From UBA3064 sp016868095 (lineage in GTDB: Bacteria; Pseudomonadota; Gammaproteobacteria; Burkholderiales; Burkholderiaceae_E), in the NCBI GenBank assembly GCA_041175665.1, contig JBEDEM010000008.1:1-39058 (forward strand): 39,058 nt of DNA, in the 5' to 3' direction. The notes under the pieces are model-generated. The model was not told the origin of the DNA and did no database searches. It saw only the letters and a list, made by a program, of their open reading frames with translations. The translations under genes and the position numbers were made by a program. Shown one piece after another: positions 26,456-33,586 of this stretch. Numbering within the stretch: position 1 is the first letter of the stretch; every line of letters begins with the position of its first letter.

Positions 26456-26531
26456 GGACCGTGTGCAAAGTGCAATCGGCTAATATAGCCCGAGCCGCAC
26501 CCTGGGAGCTATGGATCACCTTAAGGAACCC

Positions 26532-27740
26532 ATGACGCCGCTTGAGCGTCGGGTCAGTCTCACACTGGCAAACGTCTTTGCCCTGCGCATGCTGGGATTT
26601 TTCATCGTGCTGCCGGTGCTTGCCGAATTTGCCCGAACCTTGCCTGGAGGAGAGCAGGGCCTGCTCGTCGGATTGGTGATGGGTTCAGCGGGCTTGGCCC
26701 AGGCCTGTTTGCAAATTCCCATGGGCTGGGCCTCGGACCGCTTTGGCCGCAAGCTCATCATCGTGCTGGGTTTTGGCTGCGTGATTGTGGGCGCACTGAT
26801 TTGTGCTCAGGCTCAGGATATTTACACCATGATTGCTGGCCGACTGCTTCAGGGTTGTGGCGCGGTGTCTGCAGCAATTTCTGCCCTGGTTTCGGATCAC
26901 ACCCGCGAAAGTCAGCGAACCAAGGCAATGGCGATGATCGGGATCTCGATCGGCATGTCCTTTATGGTGTCACTTGGACTTGCGCCCTGGCTTTACGCGC
27001 ACCAGGGCATGGCGGGTATTTTCTGGCTGACTGCTTTTTTAGCTGCGCTCGCCATTGCCATGGTGCTTTCGGTGCCAGCTGCAGCTAAAGACCGCAAGCA
27101 AGCTCGCGAAGCGATGGCGCTAGGGCCAGCGCTGATCTTGGTCTTGAGCCATCCCAAGCTTTGGCGGCTCGATTTGGGCATTTTCGTGCTCAACGCAGTC
27201 CAAATGGCGATGTTCGTCGTGGTTCCTGGCTTTCTGGTCCGCAGCGCTGATCTTGCGCTTGCCGAGCACTGGCGACTTTACCTGCCTGTGGTCTTTGCCT
27301 CCTTTCTTATTGCCATGCCTATGCTGCGGCGCAGCGAACAAAAAGCTGCTTTGCATCAACTCATGCGCTATGCCCTTGGCATGCTCTTGCTTGTGCAAGC
27401 TTGCTGGCTCGTGCTGTGGATGTGGATGCCTGCGCCCTATGCACTTGGCAGCGCGGCAGCCGTCTTATTGCTATTTTTCGTCGGTTTTAACATCTTGGAG
27501 GCAAGCCTGCCTTCGCAGGTCTCCAAGCTTGCAGACCCGGCTTTGCGAGGCACAGCACTTGGCGCTTTCAACACCGCACAATCCTTGGGTCTTTTTGCAG
27601 GCGGGGCAGTGGGCGGTTGGCTTGCTGGTATGGCATCGCCCCAAACAGTCTTTGTCTTTTGTGCGATCCTGCTTCTTGTATTGCTTGTGCTTACAGGCAG
27701 GCAAGGTTTTTCAAGCGCGCCCCTACACACAAGTCCCTGA
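26532..27740 (+). CDS. MFS transporter
   Basis: The 402-residue product is a 12-helix major facilitator with motif A GWASDRFGRKLII between helices 2 and 3 and the helix 4 motif LLQGCGAVSAAISALVSDHT. It resembles the YajR-like drug/proton antiporter group placed between uvrA and ssb in betaproteobacteria; the substrate is unknown. ATG 26532 is preferred because AAGGAA lies 4-5 bases upstream and the conserved MTPLERR start follows; ATG 26511, seven codons earlier, has GGGAG placed only two bases away. ssb starts 59 bases after the stop. Confidence 0.9.
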   Translation: MTPLERRVSLTLANVFALRMLGFFIVLPVLAEFARTLPGGEQGLLVGLVMGSAGLAQACLQIPMGWASDRFGRKLIIVLGFGCVIVGALICAQAQDIYTMIAGRLLQGCGAVSAAISALVSDHTRESQRTKAMAMIGISIGMSFMVSLGLAPWLYAHQGMAGIFWLTAFLAALAIAMVLSVPAAAKDRKQAREAMALGPALILVLSHPKLWRLDLGIFVLNAVQMAMFVVVPGFLVRSADLALAEHWRLYLPVVFASFLIAMPMLRRSEQKAALHQLMRYALGMLLLVQACWLVLWMWMPAPYALGSAAAVLLLFFVGFNILEASLPSQVSKLADPALRGTALGAFNTAQSLGLFAGGAVGGWLAGMASPQTVFVFCAILLLVLLVLTGRQGFSSAPLHTSP

Positions 27741-27799
27741 CGCGTCGCCTGCTCCGGCGATGCTTAGGTTTCTGGTTGAAATCTTTTGGAGAAATCACT

Positions 27800-28264
27800 A
27801 TGGCATCTGTTAACAAAGTCATTCTGGTCGGCAATCTTGGCCGTGATCCAGAAACACGCTATTCGCCTGATGGTGCTGCAATCACCAACGCGTCGATTGC
27901 AACCACCTCGTCCTGGAAAGACAAAACAAGCGGCGAGCGCAAGGAAGAAACCGAATGGCACCGGGTGGTGTTTTACGGGCGCCTCGCAGAAATTGCAGGC
28001 GAGTACTTGAAAAAGGGTCGCTCTGTTTATGTTGAGGGTCGTCTGAAAACCCGAAAGTGGCAGGATAAGGAGGGCGTTGAGCGTTACACCACGGAGATCG
28101 TCGCAGACCAAATGCAAATGCTTGGTAACCGTGAGATGGGTTCAGGCATGGCCTCGTCAGACGATGCTTACGGCGCTTCACATGCTGGCCAGTCCTCGGG
28201 ATCCGCATCGCAGCGTAAGCCAGCAACAAGTCTCTCGGAAATCGATGACGATATTCCCTTTTGA
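27800..28264 (+). CDS. ssb: single-stranded DNA-binding protein
   Basis: SSB coats single-stranded DNA in replication, recombination and repair and recruits partner proteins. The 154-residue protein has the OB fold signature MASVNKVILVGNLGRDPE, then WHRVVFYGRLAEIAGEYLKKG and VYVEGRLKTRKWQDKEG. A Gly/Ser/Gln-rich linker leads to the acidic tip DDDIPF, the partner-binding peptide. ATG 27800 has GGAGAAA at the right distance. A strong terminator hairpin follows the stop by about 32 bases. Confidence 0.97.
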   Translation: MASVNKVILVGNLGRDPETRYSPDGAAITNASIATTSSWKDKTSGERKEETEWHRVVFYGRLAEIAGEYLKKGRSVYVEGRLKTRKWQDKEGVERYTTEIVADQMQMLGNREMGSGMASSDDAYGASHAGQSSGSASQRKPATSLSEIDDDIPF

Positions 28265-28296
28265 GCAACGCTAACGACGACTTGTCTTTTTAGCCT

Positions 28297-28337
28297 AGCC
28301 TGCAAGAGGGTTCACATGCTCTTGCAGGCTTTTGCTT
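28297..28337 (+). terminator. intrinsic terminator after ssb
   Basis: A 12-bp perfect stem pairs AGCCTGCAAGAG (28297-28308) with CTCTTGCAGGCT (28319-28330), with a 10-base loop. The right arm runs into a T-rich stretch (TTTTGCTTT). The placement 32 bases after the ssb stop makes it the end of the MFS-ssb transcript. The stem is nearly symmetric, but the opposite strand has no T-run after it and no gene ending there. Confidence 0.85.
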
Positions 28338-28339
28338 TG

Positions 28340-28345
28340 TATAAT
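28340..28345 (+). promoter_or_regulatory. -10 element of a promoter for fmdB and downstream genes
   Basis: A perfect TATAAT lies 10 bases after the ssb terminator stem and 80 bases before fmdB. No good -35 hexamer is seen at 16-18 bases because the terminator's right arm occupies that position. Transcription would start near 28352, at the base of the first leader hairpin. This would be the promoter for fmdB-DUF502-aspS and the following genes. Confidence 0.45.
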
Positions 28346-28351
28346 GCGCGG

Positions 28352-28395
28352 TTATCTGGTGAAAAAGCCAGGATAAGCACCGGGTTTGGTCCCGG
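28352..28395 (+). promoter_or_regulatory. two consecutive hairpins in the fmdB leader
   Basis: Hairpin 1 pairs TTATC-TGG (28352-28359) with CCA-GATAA (28368-28370 and 28372-28376), with one bulged G and an 8-base loop. Hairpin 2 pairs CCGGG (28380-28384) with CCCGG (28391-28395) around TTTGGT. Neither matches a riboswitch class I can name. They would sit at the very 5' end of the transcript, about 30 bases before the fmdB start. Confidence 0.4.
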
Positions 28396-28425
28396 AAACG
28401 CTCAACAAGCCAACCGCCTACTGTT

Positions 28426-28845
28426 ATGCCCATCTACGCCTACAAGTGTGCTGCCTGCGGCTTTGAGAAAGATGTGATTCAAAAGTTCTCAGACGCACCA
28501 CTCACCCATTGCCCAGCCTGCGCGGCTGAAGCCTTTTCTAAGCAATTGACGGCGCCAGCCTTTCAGCTCAAAGGTTCTGGCTGGTACGTTACCGATTTTC
28601 GTGACGGTGGCCAGAAAAAGGCCGCTGAGAAGTCATCCGACGATAAAGCCCCAGCCACCTCAGAGGGTGGCGAGGCCTCTAACAAGTCTGATGCGAGCGA
28701 TAACAAGGCAAAAACCGAGTCAGCCGCCGCCGACAAGCCCGCCACAGCGTCATCGACCGATAGCAGTGCGGCTTCCTCTGCTGGCAGCAAGACTTCCTCG
28801 GCGACAACATCGACCGCGTCTACTTCAACCGCCACAACAACCTGA
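28426..28845 (+). CDS. FmdB family zinc ribbon protein with low-complexity tail
   Basis: The first 60 residues form the FmdB-type zinc ribbon: MPIYAYKCAACGFEKDVIQKFSD gives CxxC at 9-12, and HCPACAAEAF gives the second CxxC; SGWYVTDFR follows as usual. FmdB proteins are putative regulators whose true role is unclear. The remaining ~75 residues are an Ala/Ser/Thr/Lys/Asp-rich, probably disordered tail, longer than common. The ATG at 28426 lacks a clear Shine-Dalgarno sequence. The order fmdB-DUF502-aspS is conserved in betaproteobacteria. Confidence 0.88.
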   Translation: MPIYAYKCAACGFEKDVIQKFSDAPLTHCPACAAEAFSKQLTAPAFQLKGSGWYVTDFRDGGQKKAAEKSSDDKAPATSEGGEASNKSDASDNKAKTESAAADKPATASSTDSSAASSAGSKTSSATTSTASTSTATTT

Positions 28846-28889
28846 GGCCAGCTTAAGGCTCGCCAAGGGTTTCGGAATAAGGGCATCGT

Positions 28890-29516
28890 ATGCTCAAGAA
28901 ATACTTTATTGCCGGACTCTTGGTGTGGTTGCCCTTGATCATCACCATCTGGATCATCGAGTTGGTGGTTGGCACCCTTGATCGCACCATCGACTTGCTG
29001 CCGCCCCAATTGCAGCCGCAAGGACTCTTTGGTGTTTCGATCCACGGTGCCGGGGCGGTTTTCGCGCTTGTCATTATTTTGGTCACCGGTGTGCTTGCCG
29101 CCAACTTCCTGGGGGCGCGCATCGTCAAGGTTTGGGAAGCGCTACTGCATCGCATCCCGGTGGTTCGATCGATTTATTCAGCGGTCAAGCAGGTCAGTGA
29201 CACGGTCTTTTCCGATACCGGGCAGGCGTTTCGCAAGGCCTTGCTCGTGCAATACCCAAGGATGGGCGTTTGGACGATTGCCTTCCAAACCGGTAGGCCT
29301 TCGGCCGAACTCGAGTCGCACCTGCATGACAATATGATCTCGGTTTATGTGCCGACAACACCCAACCCTACCTCAGGTTTTTTCCTGGTCATGGACAGGC
29401 ACGAGGTGATCGAATTAGATATGAGCGTGGATGAAGCGCTGAAGTACGTGGTTTCGATGGGCGTGGTCGCACCGTCGAATTGGGCCACGACGGAGCTTGT
29501 GGCCAAGGAAAGTTGA
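28890..29516 (+). CDS. DUF502 family membrane protein
   Basis: The 208-residue protein begins with a membrane helix (FIAGLLVWLPLIITIWIIELVV) and has a second at about residues 52-75 (GAGAVFALVIILVTGVLAANF). It then shows the DUF502 signatures IPVVRSIYSAVKQVSDTVF and MISVYVPTTPNPTSGFFLV. The family occurs widely in bacteria and has homologues in plants, but no biochemical function is established. It lies 44 bases after fmdB and 17 bases before aspS, consistent with one transcript. Confidence 0.9.
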   Translation: MLKKYFIAGLLVWLPLIITIWIIELVVGTLDRTIDLLPPQLQPQGLFGVSIHGAGAVFALVIILVTGVLAANFLGARIVKVWEALLHRIPVVRSIYSAVKQVSDTVFSDTGQAFRKALLVQYPRMGVWTIAFQTGRPSAELESHLHDNMISVYVPTTPNPTSGFFLVMDRHEVIELDMSVDEALKYVVSMGVVAPSNWATTELVAKES

Positions 29517-29533
29517 TTCTTAGGACGATTTGT

Positions 29534-31321
29534 ATGCGTACTTGTTATACCGGTCTGGTTTGTACTGATCACCTTGATCAGCTCGTAACACTTTTTGGAT
29601 GGGTTCATCGCCGCCGTGATCACGGTGGGGTCATCTTTATCGATTTGCGTGATCGTGAAGGCCTGGCGCAAATTGTTTGCGATCCTGATCGGCCCGACAT
29701 GTTTGCAACTGCCGAGCGCATCCGCAATGAATTTTGTATTCAAATTAAGGGCAAAGTCCGGCGCAGACCCGCTGGTACTGAAAATGCGAGTTTGCGAAGC
29801 GGAGAAATCGAGGTGCTCTGCCATGAGCTTGAGATCTTAAATGCCTCGGTCACACCTCCCTTTCAGCTTGACGACGAGAACTTGTCAGAAACCACAAGGC
29901 TCACTCACCGCGTATTGGATTTGCGTCGCCCAGCCATGCAACAAAATCTAATGCTTCGCTACAGGGTTGCGATGGCCGTGCGTCGTTATCTCGATACCCA
30001 AGGATTTGTCGACATCGAAACGCCCATGCTCACCAAAAGCACGCCCGAAGGAGCGCGCGATTATCTGGTGCCCTCGCGCGTTAATGCCGGCGAATTTTTC
30101 GCGCTTCCTCAGTCGCCCCAACTCTTTAAGCAGCTATTGATGGTCTCGGGTTTTGACCGCTACTACCAAATCACCAAGTGTTTTCGTGATGAAGATTTAA
30201 GAGCAGATCGTCAGCCTGAATTCACCCAAATCGATTGTGAGACCTCGTTTCTGGGCGAACAAGAGATTCGTGATTGTTTTGAGAGCATGATCCGGTCGGT
30301 CTTTAAAGAGGCGATCGCAGTTGATCTGCCAAATCCCTTCCCGGTTATGAGCTATCAAGAGGCGATGCGGCGCTTTGGTTCTGACAAACCCGATTTACGT
30401 GTGAAGCTAGAGTTTACTGAGCTTACCGATGTGATGAAAGATGTATCGTTTAAGGTATTTAGCGATGCTGCCCAATTGAGCGATGGTCGTGTTATCGCTT
30501 TGCGCATCCCAGGGGGGGCGACGATCAGCCGATCCGAGATCGATACCTATACGCAATTTGTATCGATTTATGGCGCCAAGGGACTTGCCTGGATCAAGGT
30601 CAATGATCTCAGCAAAGGTCGCGAAGGCTTGCAATCACCGATTGTGAAAAATCTCCATGACGCTGCAATTGACGCTTTGCTCGCGCGCAGTCATGCAGCA
30701 AACGGCGATATCTTGTTTTTCGGGGCTGACAAAGCCAAGGTGGTTAACGATGCCCTCGGCGCTTTGCGGGTGAAAATTGGTCATTCCGATTTTGCCAAGG
30801 CCAATCAGCTCTTTGAAGATGATTGGCGTCCACTTTGGGTAGTCGATTTCCCGATGTTTGAATACGACGATCAAGCCCAGCGATGGAGCGCTTGCCACCA
30901 CCCATTTACGGCTCCCAAAGACGGGCACGAGGATTACTTGGCCACTGACCCAGGGCTCGCGCTGGCCAAGGCCTATGACATGGTCTTAAATGGCTGGGAG
31001 ATTGGCGGTGGTTCGGTACGAATTCACCGCGAAGCTGTGCAGTCCAAAGTATTTCGCGCACTAAATATCGGTGCTGAAGAGGCTCGCGCCAAATTTGGCT
31101 TCTTGCTTGATGCCTTGCAATATGGCGCGCCACCTCATGGCGGTATTGCCTTTGGCCTTGACCGGATCGTGACCATGATGTCAGGGGCAGAATCAATTCG
31201 CGATGTGATTGCTTTCCCGAAGACCCAGCGCGCCCAGTGCTTATTGACCGATGCGCCGAGTGAGGTCGACGATAAGCAACTACGCGAACTTCACATTCGG
31301 TTGAGGGCACATGCCGCATAA
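29534..31321 (+). CDS. aspS: aspartyl-tRNA synthetase, probably non-discriminating
   Basis: AspRS charges tRNA(Asp) with aspartate. The 595-residue bacterial-type class II enzyme has an anticodon-binding OB domain (residues 1-110), motif 2 FRDEDLRADRQPEFTQID, the GAD insertion domain between about 290 and 410, and motif 3 GGIAFGLDRIV near the end. His30 in RRDHGG and Gly81 in RPAGTEN match the residues that mark non-discriminating AspRS in Pseudomonas, which also forms Asp-tRNA(Asn) for GatCAB. ATG 29534 is chosen, with AGGA 8 bases upstream. Its last 11 bases overlap nudB. Confidence 0.97.
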   Translation: MRTCYTGLVCTDHLDQLVTLFGWVHRRRDHGGVIFIDLRDREGLAQIVCDPDRPDMFATAERIRNEFCIQIKGKVRRRPAGTENASLRSGEIEVLCHELEILNASVTPPFQLDDENLSETTRLTHRVLDLRRPAMQQNLMLRYRVAMAVRRYLDTQGFVDIETPMLTKSTPEGARDYLVPSRVNAGEFFALPQSPQLFKQLLMVSGFDRYYQITKCFRDEDLRADRQPEFTQIDCETSFLGEQEIRDCFESMIRSVFKEAIAVDLPNPFPVMSYQEAMRRFGSDKPDLRVKLEFTELTDVMKDVSFKVFSDAAQLSDGRVIALRIPGGATISRSEIDTYTQFVSIYGAKGLAWIKVNDLSKGREGLQSPIVKNLHDAAIDALLARSHAANGDILFFGADKAKVVNDALGALRVKIGHSDFAKANQLFEDDWRPLWVVDFPMFEYDDQAQRWSACHHPFTAPKDGHEDYLATDPGLALAKAYDMVLNGWEIGGGSVRIHREAVQSKVFRALNIGAEEARAKFGFLLDALQYGAPPHGGIAFGLDRIVTMMSGAESIRDVIAFPKTQRAQCLLTDAPSEVDDKQLRELHIRLRAHAA

Positions 31322-31757
31322 AATCCCTGAGTCGGTACTTGTTATTGTTCACACGCCAAGCCTTAAGGTCTTGCTGCTCGAACGTGCCGATCGACCAGGG
31401 TATTGGCAGTCAGTGACCGGTAGCAAAGATCAGTGGGGTGAGCCGCTTTGGCAGACGTGCTTGCGTGAAGTCAAAGAGGAAACAGGTATCGAGCTTGATC
31501 GCCATGCGCTTGTCGACTGGGAGCAGCAAAATCGCTATGAAATCTATCCCATGTGGCGACATCGCTATGAACCTGGTGTTACCCACAATACCGAACATGT
31601 GTTTTCATGTTGTGTGCCAGAAGGTACAGCGGTTGTGATTTCCCCGCGCGAACATTTGCGCTACGAGTGGCTCGATCACGAACGAGCAGCAAGGCGCTGT
31701 TTCTCGGCAAGTAATGTCGAAGCGATCGAGCAATTGCAGCGTCGTCTAGGTCGCTAG
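31311..31757 (+). CDS. nudB: dihydroneopterin triphosphate diphosphatase (Nudix)
   Basis: NudB removes pyrophosphate from dihydroneopterin triphosphate in folate synthesis. The 148-residue protein has the Nudix box from G-S-K-D to EETGIEL (GX5EX7REVKEETGI) near residues 37-59, and the family features PESVLVIVHTP, GYWQSVTGS and TEHVFSCCVP. Position immediately after aspS with an 11-base overlap is the standard betaproteobacterial arrangement. The substrate assignment rests on family similarity and context. Confidence 0.9.
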   Translation: MPHKIPESVLVIVHTPSLKVLLLERADRPGYWQSVTGSKDQWGEPLWQTCLREVKEETGIELDRHALVDWEQQNRYEIYPMWRHRYEPGVTHNTEHVFSCCVPEGTAVVISPREHLRYEWLDHERAARRCFSASNVEAIEQLQRRLGR

Positions 31758-31785
31758 TGTTTAACTGTGCTTATTGACCATCGCA

Positions 31786-32622
31786 GTGAAGCTGCGGGTT
31801 GCAACTTATAATATTCATAAAGGTGTGATGCGTGCACCCTGGTCGGTGCGCCCTGCAAGCAAGATTCATGAGTTGCGTCAGGCCATGCAATTATGGCACC
31901 GTGATCTTTTGTTTTTGCAAGAGGTTCAGGGTGAGCATCAAAGGCATGCCAAGCAGCTCGAGCACTGGCCAACTCATGCTCAGCATGAGTTTTTGGCTCA
32001 AAGCCTTGGCAGCGGTGCTTACTACCACGCCTACGGAAAAAGTGCCGTTTATTTGCATGGACACCACGGCAACGCAATCTTGTCGCGATTTCCGATCATT
32101 GCTAGCGAGCATCGCGATATGTCGGATCATGTGCTGGAAAAACGCGGGGCCTTGCACGTACAAATTAGTTTGCCGCTTGGCAAGACGCGAGGGCAGCCGC
32201 TATTACATTGCTTTGTCGTCCACTTTGGCTTGCTTGCCGCGGGTAGGCAGCGCCAGGTCGAGGCGCTAAGTGAGTGGGTGCAGTCGGTGGTGCCCGCCGG
32301 ATCGCCGCTCATCATTGCGGGTGATTTCAATGATTGGAACAATCGCTTGCATCAACCCTTATGTGAACCTAACGCACTTGCCGAAGTTCATCAGCAGATC
32401 GCTAAGCATCCGTCTGAAAAAGGATTCAAGGCAGCGCGCACCTTCCCAGCCTGGTTGCCCTGGCTCAGGATGGATCGAATTTACCAGCGGGGCTTTCGTG
32501 TGGAACAAACCCGCGTGCTCAAGGGCAGAGCATGGGCTAAGCTTTCGGATCATTCGCCTGTACTTGCTGATCTCGTCTTGGAGACTGGCTTGAGCCAGCC
32601 TCGTGATGGCGCCGCTTGTTGA
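31786..32622 (+). CDS. endonuclease/exonuclease/phosphatase family protein
   Basis: The 278-residue protein has the EEP fold signatures VATYNIHKGV, LFLQEVQGE, GNAILSRFPI, FVVHFGLLAAGRQRQ, IAGDFNDW and LSDHSPVLADL, giving the metal-binding Asn, Glu, Asp and the catalytic His. It has no signal peptide. Substrate could be DNA or a phospholipid-like phosphodiester. In other Burkholderiales this gene precedes a cardiolipin synthase; here the repair cassette begins instead, overlapping its 3' end by 17 bases. Start is uncertain: GTG 31786 gives MKLRVATYN as usual for the family, TTG 31774 is an alternative. Confidence 0.85.
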   Translation: MKLRVATYNIHKGVMRAPWSVRPASKIHELRQAMQLWHRDLLFLQEVQGEHQRHAKQLEHWPTHAQHEFLAQSLGSGAYYHAYGKSAVYLHGHHGNAILSRFPIIASEHRDMSDHVLEKRGALHVQISLPLGKTRGQPLLHCFVVHFGLLAAGRQRQVEALSEWVQSVVPAGSPLIIAGDFNDWNNRLHQPLCEPNALAEVHQQIAKHPSEKGFKAARTFPAWLPWLRMDRIYQRGFRVEQTRVLKGRAWAKLSDHSPVLADLVLETGLSQPRDGAAC

Positions 32623-33586
32623 ACGACGGCCCGAGGGACTTTATTGCCCTGCGGGTGATTTTTATATCGATCCATGGCGACCTGTTGAGCGTGCGGTGAT
32701 CACCCATGCCCACGCAGACCATGCCCGAGGTGGCCATCAACATTATTTGTCGCATGTCGATGCTGCTCAAATGCTAAAAACAAGACTTGGCGGCGCGATT
32801 TCGTTACAAACCTTGAACTATGGTGAAGTCATTAAGCTTGGCGGTGTACAGCTTAGTTTGCATCCGGCTGGTCACGTCTTGGGCTCTTCACAAATCAGGA
32901 TGGTCCATCAAGGGCAGGTGTGGGTGGTATCAGGCGATTACAAAATCGAGGCTGAGCCGAGTTGCCAGGCCTTTGAGCCCTTGCGATGCGATGTCTTCGT
33001 CACAGAATCCACGTTCGCCTTGCCGATTTATTGCTGGGAACCACAGTCGATGGTGATCGAGCAAATCAGCGCATGGTGGCAGGCCAATGCAGCAAAAGGT
33101 ATTTATTCTGTACTTTATACCTATTCACTCGGCAAAGCCCAACGCCTGGCGATGGCGCTTCCCGACGGTCCGGTCTGGGTCCATCCAGCGGTTGATGCCA
33201 TACATGCTTGCTATCGAAACGCGGGCCGCAAGATTCCTTTGATGCCTTGCTGGCGTGGTGAGCAAAAACCGCCTGCGGGCAGTTTGCTGCTTGTGCCGCC
33301 AGCCATTGCTGACTCATCGGCATTGTCGCGTTTGGCAGGCTATGAGGATGCTTCGGTGTCGGGTTGGATGCGTTTGCGTGGGATTCGCAAACGCCGTGCT
33401 TTAGATCGCGGCTTTGTGATGTCGGATCATGCCGACTGGCCGGGTCTGCTTTGGGCGATTCGCCAAACCGGTGCACAAAAGATCTTTGTCACCCATGGGC
33501 AGGTCGATGTATTGGTGCGTTATTTGTGCGAACAAGGCCTCGATGCAGCGCCGCTGCAGGCCCTGGGTTGGGGTGAAGATGTCTGA
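32606..33586 (+). CDS. ligase-associated MBL-fold DNA exonuclease
   Basis: The 326-residue protein belongs to the metallo-beta-lactamase nucleases of the ligase-associated DNA damage response type (SNM1/CPSF-like). Metal-binding motifs are THAHADHARGG (His34, His36, Asp38, His39), AGHVLGSS, VSGDYKIE, and MSDHADW with a C-terminal VTHG. It opens a cassette with the ATP-dependent ligase and Lhr-Core helicase; in characterised clusters this protein is a manganese-dependent nuclease. ATG 32606 is chosen; GTG 32603 is adjacent. It overlaps the EEP gene by 17 bases and the ligase by 8, so translation is coupled on both sides. Confidence 0.9.
   Translation: MAPLVERRPEGLYCPAGDFYIDPWRPVERAVITHAHADHARGGHQHYLSHVDAAQMLKTRLGGAISLQTLNYGEVIKLGGVQLSLHPAGHVLGSSQIRMVHQGQVWVVSGDYKIEAEPSCQAFEPLRCDVFVTESTFALPIYCWEPQSMVIEQISAWWQANAAKGIYSVLYTYSLGKAQRLAMALPDGPVWVHPAVDAIHACYRNAGRKIPLMPCWRGEQKPPAGSLLLVPPAIADSSALSRLAGYEDASVSGWMRLRGIRKRRALDRGFVMSDHADWPGLLWAIRQTGAQKIFVTHGQVDVLVRYLCEQGLDAAPLQALGWGEDV

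Noticed and set aside
26456..26531. LexA operator for uvrA or the MFS-ssb unit
   Set aside because: No CTGT-N8-ACAG sequence could be found; only a short GGCTA/TAGCC inverted repeat around an AT-rich centre is present.
27745..27760. Hairpin TCGCC/GGCGA after the MFS gene as a terminator
   Set aside because: The stem is only 5 bp, no T-run follows, and ssb starts 40 bases later in the same direction.
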